From Mycobacterium sp. URHB0044 (GTDB lineage: Bacteria; Actinomycetota; Actinomycetes; Mycobacteriales; Mycobacteriaceae), in NCBI RefSeq assembly GCF_000620625.1, contig NZ_JIAW01000007.1:286470-350469 (forward strand): a DNA stretch of 64,000 nucleotides, given 5' to 3'. Each line of letters opens with the position of its first letter. Positions within the stretch are counted from its first letter, which is position 1. Below are positions 41,814 to 51,748 of the stretch, piece after piece. Made by a program: the position numbers and the translations under genes. Under the pieces are notes generated by a model that was given only the letters and a program-made list of their open reading frames with translations, was not told where the DNA came from and did no database searches.

Positions 41814-43195
41814 AGCCGCTCCTTTAGCACTCGGCGTAACACCTTTCCTGAAGGGAGACGGGGAATCTCGGGAACGAACACGACGCGGCTCGGTCGCTTG
41901 TAGGACGCCAGCCGATCGGCGACGAGGGTGATCAACTCGTCGGCTTCCACAACCCCGGAACGCAATACCGCAGCGACGATCGCTTCGCCGTTGGCCGCGT
42001 CGGGCACTCCGAACACCGCGCAGTCGGCGACCGCGGGGTGACCGTGCAACACCGCCTCGATCTCGGCGGGCGCCACCTGAAACGCGCGCACCTTGATCAT
42101 TTCCTTTGCGCGGTCGGTGATTCGGAGCCAGCCTTCGTCGTCGAGGTGGCCGATGTCGCCGGTGCGGTACCAGCCGTCGTCGAACGCCGAGGCAGTGGCG
42201 TCGTCGGGCAGGTAGCCGGCCATGACCGACGGCGATGACACCTGGATCTCGCCGACCTCCCCCGGCGCCACCGGCTGGCCGGTGTCCAGTGACACGATCC
42301 GGATCCGTACGCCCGGCACGGCACGCCCGACGGTGTCCAGCCGGGCGCCGTCGAGGGAGTTGCAGGAGATGACCGGTAATTCGCTGGCGCCGTAGGCCGT
42401 CACCCAGGACACCCCGACCCGCGCGGTGACCTCGTCGGCGACGCTCTTGGTGACGGGCGTCGCGCACCACATGACGTAGCGCAGCGAGGAGAGATCGTAG
42501 GACTCCAGCTTTGGATGGGCGGCCAGCGCCAGCGCGATGGGCGCGACGGCCATCTCGATGGTGATCCGGTCGGCTTCGATGTGGCGCAACATTGTCTCGA
42601 CGTCGAACCTCGGATGCAGCCGTACCCATGCCCCGGCGTCGAGCACGGTGGCGATGTTCAGCAGACCAAGGATGTGCGACGGCGGCGTCAGGATCTGCAT
42701 CCGGTCGGCCGACGTCATGCCGAGCGCTGCCCGCCAGTGCGCGACGGCCGCAGCGAAGGCGCCGTGCGTGTGCCGCACCGCCTTGGGCATTCCGGTGGTA
42801 CCAGAACTGAACACGAACAGGGCGTCGGACGTGGGATCGGGCGCATCGAATTCCCGCAGGCCCGGCGTCACGGGTTCGTCGAGGTGCAGCATCGGCATCA
42901 GATCGGCCAGTACCGGGCTGTCCCCCACCGCGTGAGCAGGCCCGGTGAGCGCCAGCGCGTGTTCGACCTCGGCCCGCTTCCACGACGAGCTCAGCAGCAC
43001 CACGGCGGCCCCCAGGCCCCAGATGGCCCGCATCGCGACGACGAACTCGGGCCGATTGGACGACATCAGGGCGACGCGCTCGCCTGCCCGCACCCCGCGT
43101 TGCTCGAGCGTGGTCGCCATTCCGCTGGTCAGCGCGTCGATGTCCGAGCGCGTGTACTGCCTGTCCCCGAACGCGAGCAGGACCGGCTCAGTCAC
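41798..43195 (-). CDS. AMP-dependent acyl-CoA synthetase (FadD-like)
   Basis: 465 residues from GTG 43195. The adenylation motif is FSSGTTGMPKAVRHTH, followed by YGASELP, GWYRTGDIGHLD and the C-terminal PSGKVLRR catalytic Lys. It activates a free carboxylic acid to its CoA thioester at the entry of this operon. It is somewhat short because the N-terminal lobe is compact. The upstream gap contains the GAGAAT-AGC-ATTCTC dyad shared with the divergent ferredoxin gene. Confidence 0.92.
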   Translation of the reverse strand: MTEPVLLAFGDRQYTRSDIDALTSGMATTLEQRGVRAGERVALMSSNRPEFVVAMRAIWGLGAAVVLLSSSWKRAEVEHALALTGPAHAVGDSPVLADLMPMLHLDEPVTPGLREFDAPDPTSDALFVFSSGTTGMPKAVRHTHGAFAAAVAHWRAALGMTSADRMQILTPPSHILGLLNIATVLDAGAWVRLHPRFDVETMLRHIEADRITIEMAVAPIALALAAHPKLESYDLSSLRYVMWCATPVTKSVADEVTARVGVSWVTAYGASELPVISCNSLDGARLDTVGRAVPGVRIRIVSLDTGQPVAPGEVGEIQVSSPSVMAGYLPDDATASAFDDGWYRTGDIGHLDDEGWLRITDRAKEMIKVRAFQVAPAEIEAVLHGHPAVADCAVFGVPDAANGEAIVAAVLRSGVVEADELITLVADRLASYKRPSRVVFVPEIPRLPSGKVLRRVLKERLWTSV

Positions 43196-43253
43196 GTGTC
43201 GACCCTTCCTGCCTGGTCCGTAGGATGAACTTGAGAATACCCTATCTTTATTA

Positions 43254-43268
43254 GAGAATAGCATTCTC
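43254..43268. promoter_or_regulatory. Perfect GAGAAT-AGC-ATTCTC operator (FadD / ferredoxin divergent promoter)
   Basis: The dyad arms 43254-43259 and 43263-43268 are identical to those at 34913-34927 with another spacer. A further TGAGAAT half-site lies at 43232-43238. The gap is AT-rich (CCTATCTTTATTAG), as expected of a promoter. One regulator binding here would switch the ligase operon and the ferredoxin together. Confidence 0.65.
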
Positions 43269-43302
43269 ATGCAGACAGAATCTTGATGCCAGGAGTGAAC
43301 TG

Positions 43303-43611
43303 ATGACCGCAGACCCGGTACCGACCGAAGAGGCCGGTGGCGAGGTGACGATCCTCCTCGACCGCAAGAAGGTCTCCGTAACCGCGATGCCCGGCGAGAC
43401 GCTGCTCGAAAGCGCGCGACGGGCCGGCCTGACGCCACCGTTCTCCTGCGAGGCGGGCAACTGTGGCACGTGCATGGCGAAGCTGACCGACGGCAGCGCG
43501 ACGATGCGCGTCAACGACGCGTTGATGGAAGACGAGGTCGCCGACGGTTACGTCCTGACGTGCCAGGCCGTTCCGGACACTGCCTACGTCACCGTGGACT
43601 ACGAGGACTGA
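43303..43611 (+). CDS. Plant-type [2Fe-2S] ferredoxin
   Basis: 102 residues with C49, C54, C57 and C87 in CEAGNCGTCM and LTCQ, closely resembling the C-terminal domain of the reductase at 14320. AGGAG lies 7 nt before ATG 43303. As a free-standing ferredoxin it may shuttle electrons to a Rieske oxygenase or monooxygenase elsewhere in the island. It is isolated between minus-strand operons, and its 3' end overlaps the convergent CoA-transferase by 13 nt. Confidence 0.93.
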   Translation: MTADPVPTEEAGGEVTILLDRKKVSVTAMPGETLLESARRAGLTPPFSCEAGNCGTCMAKLTDGSATMRVNDALMEDEVADGYVLTCQAVPDTAYVTVDYED

Positions 43612-44654
43612 GCGTCCGTCACCGGGTCGTGCTCGCCGAGCAGCGGCGGTGGGCCGTATTCCGGCTCGTAGCCGATGACGCGGATGGAACTGCGGACCAA
43701 TCGGTAGTCCCCCGCCGACACGACTACCTCCGGAGTGGACTGCAGCGCCTCGGGCAGTGAACGGACCGCGGCCGCAGGGATTCCGAGCGGCTTCAGCCTC
43801 GCCTCCCACCCCAACGCGGTGTCTCCCGCCAACGCGCCCGCCACCAGCGCCAGCACCTCGTCACGGTTGGCGGCACGTTCGGCCATCGTCGGGTATCCGG
43901 TGATGCCTGCCTCGGCGGAGAACGACCGCCAGAATCCGTCGTGCGTGATGAACAGCGCGAGGTAACCGTCGGCAGTGGTGAACAGCTGCGCCGGAACGTA
44001 ATACGAGTGCGCGCCGTTCGGATGGCGTCGCGGTTCGATGCCGTCGTTCAGGTAGGCCGACGCCCGGTAGTTGAGTTGCGACAGCATCACGTCGTGCAGC
44101 GAGACGTCGACCTGCCCGCCGCGGCCCGACACGATCTGCGCGAGCAGGCCCAGCGCGGCCGTCAACCCGGTCGAGTTGTCGGCCGACGAGTAGCCCGGCA
44201 GCGTCGGCGGGCCGTCGGGATCGCCGGTGAGGGCGGCGATTCCGGTCGCGGCCTGGATGACGTAGTCGAACGCCGGGTCATCACCAGCCTCGAGGCCGTA
44301 ACCCGTGAGCGCGACACAGACGATCTTTTCGTTGTACTTGCGCAACTTCTCGTAGGTCAGCCCGAGCTTGTGGATGCCCGACGGCTTCAAATTCACCAGC
44401 AGCGCATGCGATTCCGCGACCAGCTCACCGAGCCGGCGCTGCCCTTCCTCGGTCGCCAACTCCATGCAGACGCTGCGCTTGCCGCGGTTGAGACTCGCGA
44501 AGTAGCTGTCACTGACCTGACGCGAGATGTCCCCGCCGGGCGGCTCGATCTTCGTCACCTCGGCGCCCAGATCGGCGAGCATCATCGTGGCGTACGGGCC
44601 CGCCAACATGTGGCCGACCTCGAGGATGCGAATACCGGCGAGGGGGCCACTCAC
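43599..44654 (-). CDS. CaiB/BaiF (family III) CoA-transferase
   Basis: 351 residues. LAGIRILEVGHMLAGPY at the N terminus and the catalytic Asp in SSADNSTG mark the family. It is shorter than typical 400-residue members because the C-terminal lobe is trimmed. It starts at GTG 44654 in a GTGA overlap with the luciferase-like gene and is last in the mutase operon. It would exchange CoA between a pathway acid and, for example, succinyl-CoA; the donor is not known. Confidence 0.9.
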   Translation of the reverse strand: MSGPLAGIRILEVGHMLAGPYATMMLADLGAEVTKIEPPGGDISRQVSDSYFASLNRGKRSVCMELATEEGQRRLGELVAESHALLVNLKPSGIHKLGLTYEKLRKYNEKIVCVALTGYGLEAGDDPAFDYVIQAATGIAALTGDPDGPPTLPGYSSADNSTGLTAALGLLAQIVSGRGGQVDVSLHDVMLSQLNYRASAYLNDGIEPRRHPNGAHSYYVPAQLFTTADGYLALFITHDGFWRSFSAEAGITGYPTMAERAANRDEVLALVAGALAGDTALGWEARLKPLGIPAAAVRSLPEALQSTPEVVVSAGDYRLVRSSIRVIGYEPEYGPPPLLGEHDPVTDAQSS

Positions 44655-45607
44655 CGCAAGGCCTTGGCCAGTTCGCCGATCATCTCCCGCGTCCGGTACT
44701 TGGACGCGACGAGTTCGTCACGGGTGTCGCCGATCGGCAACAGGCGCACCGACAGATCCGTCACACCGGCATCGGCGAACTGCTTGAACCGCGCCAAGAT
44801 TGACTCTTCGTCCCCGGCCGCACACAGGTCGCCGACGTTGCGGGCATCGCCACGATCCAGCAGCCGCTGGTAGTTGGGCGACGTCTCCGCTTCGGACAGA
44901 ATGCGGTTGGCCCGCTCCTTCGCGGCGTCGATCTCGGAGTTCGCACACAGACACACCGGGATGCCCGCGACGATCCGCGGTGCAGGTCGACCGGCGTCGG
45001 CCGCCGCCTTGGTGATTCGCGGCGCGATGTGGTCACCGATGGCGCGCTCGTCGGCCATCCACAACACGGTGCCGTCGGCGTGCTCGCCCGCGATCTTCAG
45101 CATCACCGGACCCAGCGCCGCGACCAACACGGGCAGCGGTGCGACCGCGGGCAGGTCCAGCGGGTTGTGCACCGTGAACGTGTCGTTCTCGACGTCGACC
45201 GGTCCCGGGTTGGCGAGTGCGGCATGCAGCACCTGCAGATAGTCACGGGTGTAGGCCGCGGGCTTGTCGTACGGCAGGCCGAGCATGTCCTTGACGATCC
45301 AGTGGTGCGACGGCCCGACGCCCAGCGCCAGCCGGCCGCCTGCCACGGCGTGCACCGACAGCGCCTGGCGCGCCAAGGCGATCGGATGCTGCGCCTGAAG
45401 CGGTACGACGGCCGTGCCGAGTTCGATCGTCGTGGTGCGGCCAGCCATCAGCGTGACCATCGTCAGCGCGTCGAAGTCGTTGGGCACCTGCGGCATCCAG
45501 GCGGTGTCCATCCCTGCGGACTCGGCCCACTCGATGTCGGCGATCAACTTGGCGACCTTGCGGGCGCCATCGCCGCGCTCGGCACCGATCATCACACCAA
45601 GTCGCAT
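44651..45607 (-). CDS. LLM-class (probably F420-dependent) oxidoreductase
   Basis: 318 residues with the luciferase-like barrel: AESAGMDTAWMPQVPNDFDA, IELGTAVVPLQAQHPIALA and GRLALGVGPSHHWIV. The pattern resembles mycobacterial F420-dependent enzymes more than FMN monooxygenases. It lies 94 nt downstream of the B12-binding subunit gene and overlaps the CoA-transferase gene. It may reduce or oxidise a CoA-bound or free carbonyl or alkene intermediate. Confidence 0.87.
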   Translation of the reverse strand: MRLGVMIGAERGDGARKVAKLIADIEWAESAGMDTAWMPQVPNDFDALTMVTLMAGRTTTIELGTAVVPLQAQHPIALARQALSVHAVAGGRLALGVGPSHHWIVKDMLGLPYDKPAAYTRDYLQVLHAALANPGPVDVENDTFTVHNPLDLPAVAPLPVLVAALGPVMLKIAGEHADGTVLWMADERAIGDHIAPRITKAAADAGRPAPRIVAGIPVCLCANSEIDAAKERANRILSEAETSPNYQRLLDRGDARNVGDLCAAGDEESILARFKQFADAGVTDLSVRLLPIGDTRDELVASKYRTREMIGELAKALR

Positions 45608-45629
45608 GTCACTCCCCTACCCTTGTTCC

Positions 45630-45691
45630 CGCCGAAACTGCTGTGAGAGCGAAATTTCGGGACGATTGACGATCTGCCCGCAGTGTCGGCG
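45630..45691. repeat. Intergenic palindromic element
   Basis: The arms CGCCGAAACTGC (45630-45641) and GCAGTGTCGGCG (45680-45691) pair at 11 of 12 positions and enclose the perfect palindrome CGAAATTTCG (45650-45659). It fills most of the 94-nt gap inside the mutase operon. It could be an mRNA processing or attenuation structure, or a dispersed palindromic repeat. Confidence 0.5.
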
Positions 45692-45701
45692 AAGCGTCTC
45701 G

Positions 45702-46129
45702 TCACTCCGTCACCCGCTCCGACGTAAGCGCGCGAACGCCGGTGACCAGGTCCTCGAGGGAGGTTCCGGTCGGAAACACCGCTGCCGCACCCGCGTCCAA
45801 CAGCTTCTGGACGTCGGCTTGCGGGATGGTGCCACCGACGACCACGGCGATATCGCCCGCGTCGGCAGCACGCAACGCCTCGACGACGCGGCCGGTGAGC
45901 GCGACGTGCGCACCCGACAGGATCGAGAGGCCTACCAGGCTGACGTCTTCCTGCAGCGCGATCGACACGATGTCCTCGATCCGTTGCCGAATGCCGGTGT
46001 AGATCACCTCGAAGCCGGCGTCGCGCAGGGTGCGGGCGACGATCTTCGCCCCGCGGTCATGCCCGTCCAGTCCCGGTTTGGCGACCAATACCCGGGCCGG
46101 GTTCGGTTGGGATACAGAGGAATTACTCA

Positions 46130-46130
<1 letters not shown>
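45702..46130 (-). CDS. B12-binding subunit of acyl-CoA mutase
   Basis: 142 residues containing the base-off cobalamin motif D22-x-H24-xx-G27 (GLDGHDRG), then SILSGAH and GGTIP, as in the C-terminal domain of methylmalonyl-CoA mutase. It starts at ATG 46130, sharing one base with the stop of the large subunit gene (TGATG). It completes the catalytic subunit at 46130-47707. Confidence 0.93.
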
Positions 46131-47707
<1,577 letters not shown>

Positions 47708-47715
47708 CGAGGGAT

Positions 47716-47744
47716 AACGTACTTGCAAAAAATGAGAATGCCAA
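47716..47744 (-). promoter_or_regulatory. Promoter of the mutase operon (leaderless type)
   Basis: Read on the minus strand, TTGGCA (47744-47739), a 17-nt spacer and TACGTT (47721-47716) form a good mycobacterial promoter. It ends 8 nt before the mutase ATG, and no Shine-Dalgarno is visible. The -35 box and spacer overlap the first copy of the 20-nt repeat described next, so a regulator bound to the repeat would compete with polymerase. Confidence 0.6.
47721..47740. repeat. 20-nt direct repeat ACTTGCAWAAAATGAGAATG, copy 1
   Basis: This stretch differs at one base (A for T at position 8) from the copy at 47859-47878. Both lie in the 219-nt divergent gap between the mutase and SDR operons and have the same orientation. 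Each contains TGAGAATG, the half-site of the dyads at 34913 and 43254. Copy 1 overlaps the mutase promoter. Confidence 0.65.
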
Positions 47745-47858
47745 TACCGCAGGGCGGAAACATGACGGGGGCAAGTTGTCCCATGGCACGTCAGGGCATG
47801 GATGGGCGCGCGCGTCGTTCCCCCTGAACAGGGCGCTCGAAGAATGTGCGAGCATGAG

Positions 47859-47878
47859 ACTTGCATAAAATGAGAATG
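47859..47878. repeat. 20-nt direct repeat ACTTGCAWAAAATGAGAATG, copy 2
   Basis: Second copy, 138 nt from the first and 49 nt before the SDR start. A possible plus-strand -10 (TACGAT, 47894-47899) follows 15 nt later. Two spaced sites could permit looping or independent control of the divergent operons. Confidence 0.65.
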
Positions 47879-47926
47879 TCCCTCCCCTTCGACTACGATC
47901 GGGACATACGTGACCTGAGGAGGTTC

Positions 47927-48763
47927 ATGTCCAGCGATCCGCAATCCCTCGCCGACCGCACGCTGGTGGTGTCCGGCGGTAGCCGCGGCATCGGCCTGGC
48001 GATCGCGCTCGGCGCCGCCAAGCTCGGCGCCAACGTCGTCCTGCTCGCGAAGACCAGCGAGCCGCACCCGAAGCTGCCCGGCACCGTGCACACCGCGGTG
48101 GCCGACGTCGAGGCCGCCGGCGGCAAGGGCCTCGCCGTCGTCGGTGACGTGCGCAAGGAAGAGGACGTGCAACGCGCAGTCGACGCGGCCGTGGAGCACT
48201 TCGGCGGCGTCGACATCGTCGTCAACAACGCCAGTGCGATCGCGACCGAACCGACCGAGCAGCTGTCGGCGAAGAAGTTCGACCTGATGATGGACATCAA
48301 CGTGCGTGGCACGTTCCTGCTCACCAAGGCCGCCCTGCCGCACCTGCGCACGTCGGCGAACGCGCACGTGATGACCTTGGCGCCGCCGCTGAACATGAAC
48401 CCGTACTGGCTCGGCGCGCACCCGTCGTACACGCTGTCGAAGTACGGCATGACGCTGCTGTCGCTGGGCTGGGCCGCCGAATATGCCGACGCCGGAATTG
48501 GTTTCAGCTGCCTGTGGCCGCAGACCTACATCGCCACCTCCGCGGTGAGCAACCTGGCAGGCGGCGACGCGCTGGTGCAGGCGTCGCGCAGCCCGGACAT
48601 CATGGCCGACGCCGCGGTCGCGATCCTGACCAAACCGGCCGCCGAGGCCAACGGCCAATGCTTCATCGACGCCGACGTCCTCACCGCATCCGGAGTCACC
48701 GACCTGTCCCGCTACGGCGGTGGCGACGACCCGATGTGGGATATCTTCCTGGACAAGACATGA
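47927..48763 (+). CDS. SDR-family oxidoreductase, HSDL2-like
   Basis: 278 residues from ATG 47927 with GAGGAGG just upstream. Motifs are VVSGGSRGIGLAIA, the HSDL2-type insert EPHPKLPGT, NNASAIA, TLAPPLNMNP in place of the Ser-containing strand, and YTLSK. HSDL2-like SDRs may act on acyl-CoA or long-chain substrates. It heads an operon with a CoA ligase and a small conserved protein, divergent from the mutase. Confidence 0.9.
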   Translation: MSSDPQSLADRTLVVSGGSRGIGLAIALGAAKLGANVVLLAKTSEPHPKLPGTVHTAVADVEAAGGKGLAVVGDVRKEEDVQRAVDAAVEHFGGVDIVVNNASAIATEPTEQLSAKKFDLMMDINVRGTFLLTKAALPHLRTSANAHVMTLAPPLNMNPYWLGAHPSYTLSKYGMTLLSLGWAAEYADAGIGFSCLWPQTYIATSAVSNLAGGDALVQASRSPDIMADAAVAILTKPAAEANGQCFIDADVLTASGVTDLSRYGGGDDPMWDIFLDKT

Positions 48764-50271
48764 GTATCTCGCTACTGCTGGAGATGGCGTCCTCGGCCAA
48801 CGGGGACCGCACGGCCGTCGTCTCCGATGACCTCCGGCTCACCGCCGAGGAATTGAGCACGCTGGCCGACGGGGGAGCCGGCGTGATCACCTCCTCGGGA
48901 GCTCGGCACGTCGTCTACGTCGGCACGGGCGGCGCGATGTTGCCGCTGCTGCTGTTCGCCGCGGCACGCGCCGCGGTGCCGGTGACGCCGCTGAACTACC
49001 GGCTGTCCGTCGACGGCCTGCGCGCGCTGATCGACCGCCTGCCCGACCCGCTGGTCGTCGTCGACGACGAGTACCGCGACGCAGTGGGCCAGGGCTACCG
49101 GGTGACCGGCTCAGGCGAGTTCGTCGAGGCGGCCCGCACTGCCGAGCCCGCCGCGGAGTTCGCCGACCCCGACGCGGTCGCCGTGGTGCTGTTCACGTCG
49201 GGCACCACGTCGCGCCCCAAGGCCGTCGAACTCACCCACAACAACCTCACCAGCTACGTCACCGGCACCGTCGAATTCGACTCCGCCAGCCCCGGTGACG
49301 CCGCACTGATCTGCGTGCCGCCCTACCACATCGCCGGTGTCAGCGCGGCGCTCTCGAACCTCTACTCGGGCCGAAAGATGGTGTACCTGCGCCACTTCGA
49401 CGCCAGCGAGTGGGTCCGGCTGGTCGGCGCCGAGGGCGTCACGTCGGCCACCGTGGTGCCGACCATGCTCGACCGCATCGTCACCTTTCTCGAGGCGGAG
49501 AACACCACGTTGCCCAGCCTTCGCACGCTCGCCTACGGCGGTTCCAAGGTGGCGGCGCCGCTCGTGCGCAAGGCGCTCTCGCTGCTGCCCGAGGTCGGGT
49601 TCGTCAACGCCTACGGGCTCACGGAGACCAGCTCCACCATCGCCGTGCTCACTCCCGACGACCACCGCGCCGCGCTCGTGGCGGCCGACGACGCGGTCGC
49701 GCGCCGGCTCGGCTCTGTCGGTCAGCCGGTGCCCGGCATCGAGGTGCAGATCCGCGCCGACGATGGCACCGTGCTCGACGCGGGCGAGACCGGCGAGCTG
49801 TTCGTCCGTGGCGAGCAGGTGTCGGGCCGCTACACCGACATCGGCTCGGTGCTCGACGCCGAAGGCTGGTTTCCCACCAAGGACGTCGCGTCGCTCGATG
49901 CGGACGGCTACCTGTTCATCGGCGGCCGCTCCGACGACACCATCATCCGCGGCGGCGAGAACATCGCACCGGCCGAGATCGAGGACGTCCTCGTCGAGCA
50001 CGCGCACGTGCGTGACTGCGCGGTCGTCGGCGCCGACGATCCCGAATGGGGCCAGATCATCGTCGCGGTCGTGGTGCCAACTGCCGGCATCGATCCGGAT
50101 CCCGACGAACTGCGCGAACATGTGCGCGGGCAGCTGCGCGGTTCCCGAACGCCCGACCGGGTGGTGTTCCGCGACGAACTGCCCACCAACGCAACCGGCA
50201 AGGTGCTGCGCCGCGAACTCGTCGCAGAACTGAACGCCCAACAGACCGCCGCCACCAAGGAGTCAGCATGA
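48760..50271 (+). CDS. AMP-dependent acyl-CoA synthetase (FadD-like)
   Basis: 503 residues, starting in an ATGA overlap with the SDR. The P-loop is LFTSGTTSRPKAVELTH, then YGLTETSS, GWFPTKDVASLDADGYLFIGGR and the catalytic Lys in NATGKVLRR. It would activate a carboxylic acid for the pathway. It overlaps the next small gene by 4 nt. It is distinct from the shorter ligase at 41798. Confidence 0.92.
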   Translation: MSISLLLEMASSANGDRTAVVSDDLRLTAEELSTLADGGAGVITSSGARHVVYVGTGGAMLPLLLFAAARAAVPVTPLNYRLSVDGLRALIDRLPDPLVVVDDEYRDAVGQGYRVTGSGEFVEAARTAEPAAEFADPDAVAVVLFTSGTTSRPKAVELTHNNLTSYVTGTVEFDSASPGDAALICVPPYHIAGVSAALSNLYSGRKMVYLRHFDASEWVRLVGAEGVTSATVVPTMLDRIVTFLEAENTTLPSLRTLAYGGSKVAAPLVRKALSLLPEVGFVNAYGLTETSSTIAVLTPDDHRAALVAADDAVARRLGSVGQPVPGIEVQIRADDGTVLDAGETGELFVRGEQVSGRYTDIGSVLDAEGWFPTKDVASLDADGYLFIGGRSDDTIIRGGENIAPAEIEDVLVEHAHVRDCAVVGADDPEWGQIIVAVVVPTAGIDPDPDELREHVRGQLRGSRTPDRVVFRDELPTNATGKVLRRELVAELNAQQTAATKESA

Positions 50272-50570
50272 TCAAGAACGGCACCCGCCTGCAGAGCCAG
50301 GTGTGCGACACCCAGGTCATCGTCGTGCGCAGCGCTGACAGCCTCGACGATCTGCGCGCCGGTGGAGCACCGATGGTGCCGATCGGTGGCGACGTCACCG
50401 CGGGTCTGGAACTCGATCCGGCGCTGTCCGACGGCAACCTGATGGGCAAGCGGTACGTCGACGACGCCGGTGCCGAGGTCCTGGTGACCAAGGCCGGCAA
50501 GGGCACGCTGAGCATCGGTTCCACGCCGCTGACCACCAAGGAAGCGAAGCCGCTGCCCGCCAGCGACTGA
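50268..50570 (+). CDS. Small conserved-looking protein downstream of FadD, unknown function
   Basis: 100 residues, overlapping the ligase stop (ATGA) with AAGGAG upstream. It is beta-rich and Asp/Gly-rich: MIKNGTRLQSQVC, VIVVRSADSLDDLRAGG, PIGGDVTAG, KRYVDDAGAEVLVTKAGKGTLS. One Cys (residue 13), no transmembrane segment and no signal peptide. I do not recognise a family. Tight translational coupling to the ligase suggests a role with it, for example as a subunit or stabiliser. Confidence 0.75.
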   Translation: MIKNGTRLQSQVCDTQVIVVRSADSLDDLRAGGAPMVPIGGDVTAGLELDPALSDGNLMGKRYVDDAGAEVLVTKAGKGTLSIGSTPLTTKEAKPLPASD

Positions 50571-50598
50571 CGCAGGGACTTGCCTGACAATCGTCACC

Positions 50599-51129
50599 GT
50601 GGCGGACGACATCGTTCTCAGCACAGAGGATCTGCGTAGCGTCGCCGGCTACGCCGCGGAGTGCGCGCAGGAAGCGCTGGAGATCTTCGAGGATGCGCGT
50701 CCTGCGGACTCCCGAGCTCGCGACGCGATCGACGCGGCATGGGCCTTCGCCCGGGGCGGCAAGCGCGGGAAGGCGTTGCGCGACACCGCGTGGGCGGCGC
50801 TGCGGGCGGCCAAGGAAACCGACATCCCGGCCGTGGGCGACGCAGCACGTGCGGCGATGGCCGCGGCGGGCACCGCCTACCTACATCCGCTCGCCGACAC
50901 TCATCAGGTCAAGCACATTCTGGGTGCGCCCGCGCACGCGGCGCGAGCAGCGGAACTCGCTGCGGGCGACGATCCGAATGTCGGCGCGGATTCCATCGAG
51001 CGGGCTCGCGGGCGAGCGACACCAGCCGTCGTCGACGTGCTGAGCCGCTACCCCGCCGCCCCGTCCGGCGGCGGACGCGTCGGGGAGCTGATGCGCAGTC
51101 TGGACGAGGCGCTGCGCGGCCGTTCCTGA
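50599..51129 (+). CDS. Ala-rich helical protein resembling the Imm5-like putative immunity family
   Basis: 176 residues from GTG 50599. Repeated amphipathic Ala-rich helices (ARDAIDAAWAFARGGKRGKA, AARAAMAAAGTAYLHPLADT) resemble actinobacterial putative immunity (Imm5-like) proteins, which are sometimes mislabelled exonuclease SbcC. No toxin gene is adjacent, so an immunity role is unsupported here. No catalytic motif is visible. It lies 28 nt after the small protein gene and may belong to the same transcript or stand alone. Confidence 0.65.
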   Translation: MADDIVLSTEDLRSVAGYAAECAQEALEIFEDARPADSRARDAIDAAWAFARGGKRGKALRDTAWAALRAAKETDIPAVGDAARAAMAAAGTAYLHPLADTHQVKHILGAPAHAARAAELAAGDDPNVGADSIERARGRATPAVVDVLSRYPAAPSGGGRVGELMRSLDEALRGRS

Positions 51130-51158
51130 CCATCTAGCCGAGCGGCTACGCTCGGTGC

Positions 51159-51746
51159 GTGCGTCCCGCCCTCCCCGACGCCGACGGCCGGTTGACGCCC
51201 GTCGCGCACAGTGCCGCGCAGCTGCGCATCGTCAAGGCCGCCCACGAGTTGTTCGGCCAGCATGGTGTGAGTGGCACGTCGCTGCAGATGATCGCCGATG
51301 CCATCGGCGTCACGAAAGCCGCTGTCTACCACCAATTCAAGAGCAAGGACGAGGTCGTCCTCGCCGTCACCGCCACCGAGCTCGTCGAACTGCAGGATGC
51401 GCTGGACGTCGCGGAAGCGCAGAGTGGTCCGTCGGCGCGCGAGGCGTTGTTGGAGCGGGTGGTGGACATCGCCGTCGAACGACGCCACCTGGCCAGCCTG
51501 CTGCAGTTCGATCCGGTGGTCGTGCGCGTGCTGGCCGATCACGAACCGTTTCGACGGTTCATCGAGCGGTTGTACCGCGTGCTGCTTGGCGAGGGCGCCG
51601 GCGTCGAGGCCCGGGTGAACGCGGCGATCCTGTCGGGCGCGTTGAGCGCGGCCGTCGTGCATCCCCTCGTCGAGGACGTCGACGACGAGACGCTGAAGGC
51701 CCGGGTGCTGGCCGTGACGCGGCGCATCCTCGACCTGCCTGCCTAG
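51159..51746 (+). CDS. TetR-family transcriptional regulator
   Basis: 195 residues, starting at GTG 51159. The helix-turn-helix (about 25-68) includes IVKAAHELFGQHGVSGTSLQ and VTKAAVYHQFKSKDEV. A TANNNT-type -10 (TACGCT, 51147-51152) lies 6 nt before the GTG and no Shine-Dalgarno is present, so a leaderless mRNA is likely. Its target genes are not evident; the flanking genes are the first candidates. Confidence 0.9.
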   Translation: MRPALPDADGRLTPVAHSAAQLRIVKAAHELFGQHGVSGTSLQMIADAIGVTKAAVYHQFKSKDEVVLAVTATELVELQDALDVAEAQSGPSAREALLERVVDIAVERRHLASLLQFDPVVVRVLADHEPFRRFIERLYRVLLGEGAGVEARVNAAILSGALSAAVVHPLVEDVDDETLKARVLAVTRRILDLPA

Positions 51747-51748
51747 CG

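Noticed and set aside
40998..42983. A possible ligase-dehydrogenase fusion
   Set aside because: The upstream part is an out-of-frame translation inside the FadD gene. A strong Shine-Dalgarno before ATG 41813 marks the true start.
50599..51129. Calling the 176-residue protein exonuclease SbcC
   Set aside because: It has no Walker or nuclease motif and is far too short for SbcC; the resemblance is to Ala-rich immunity-like helices.
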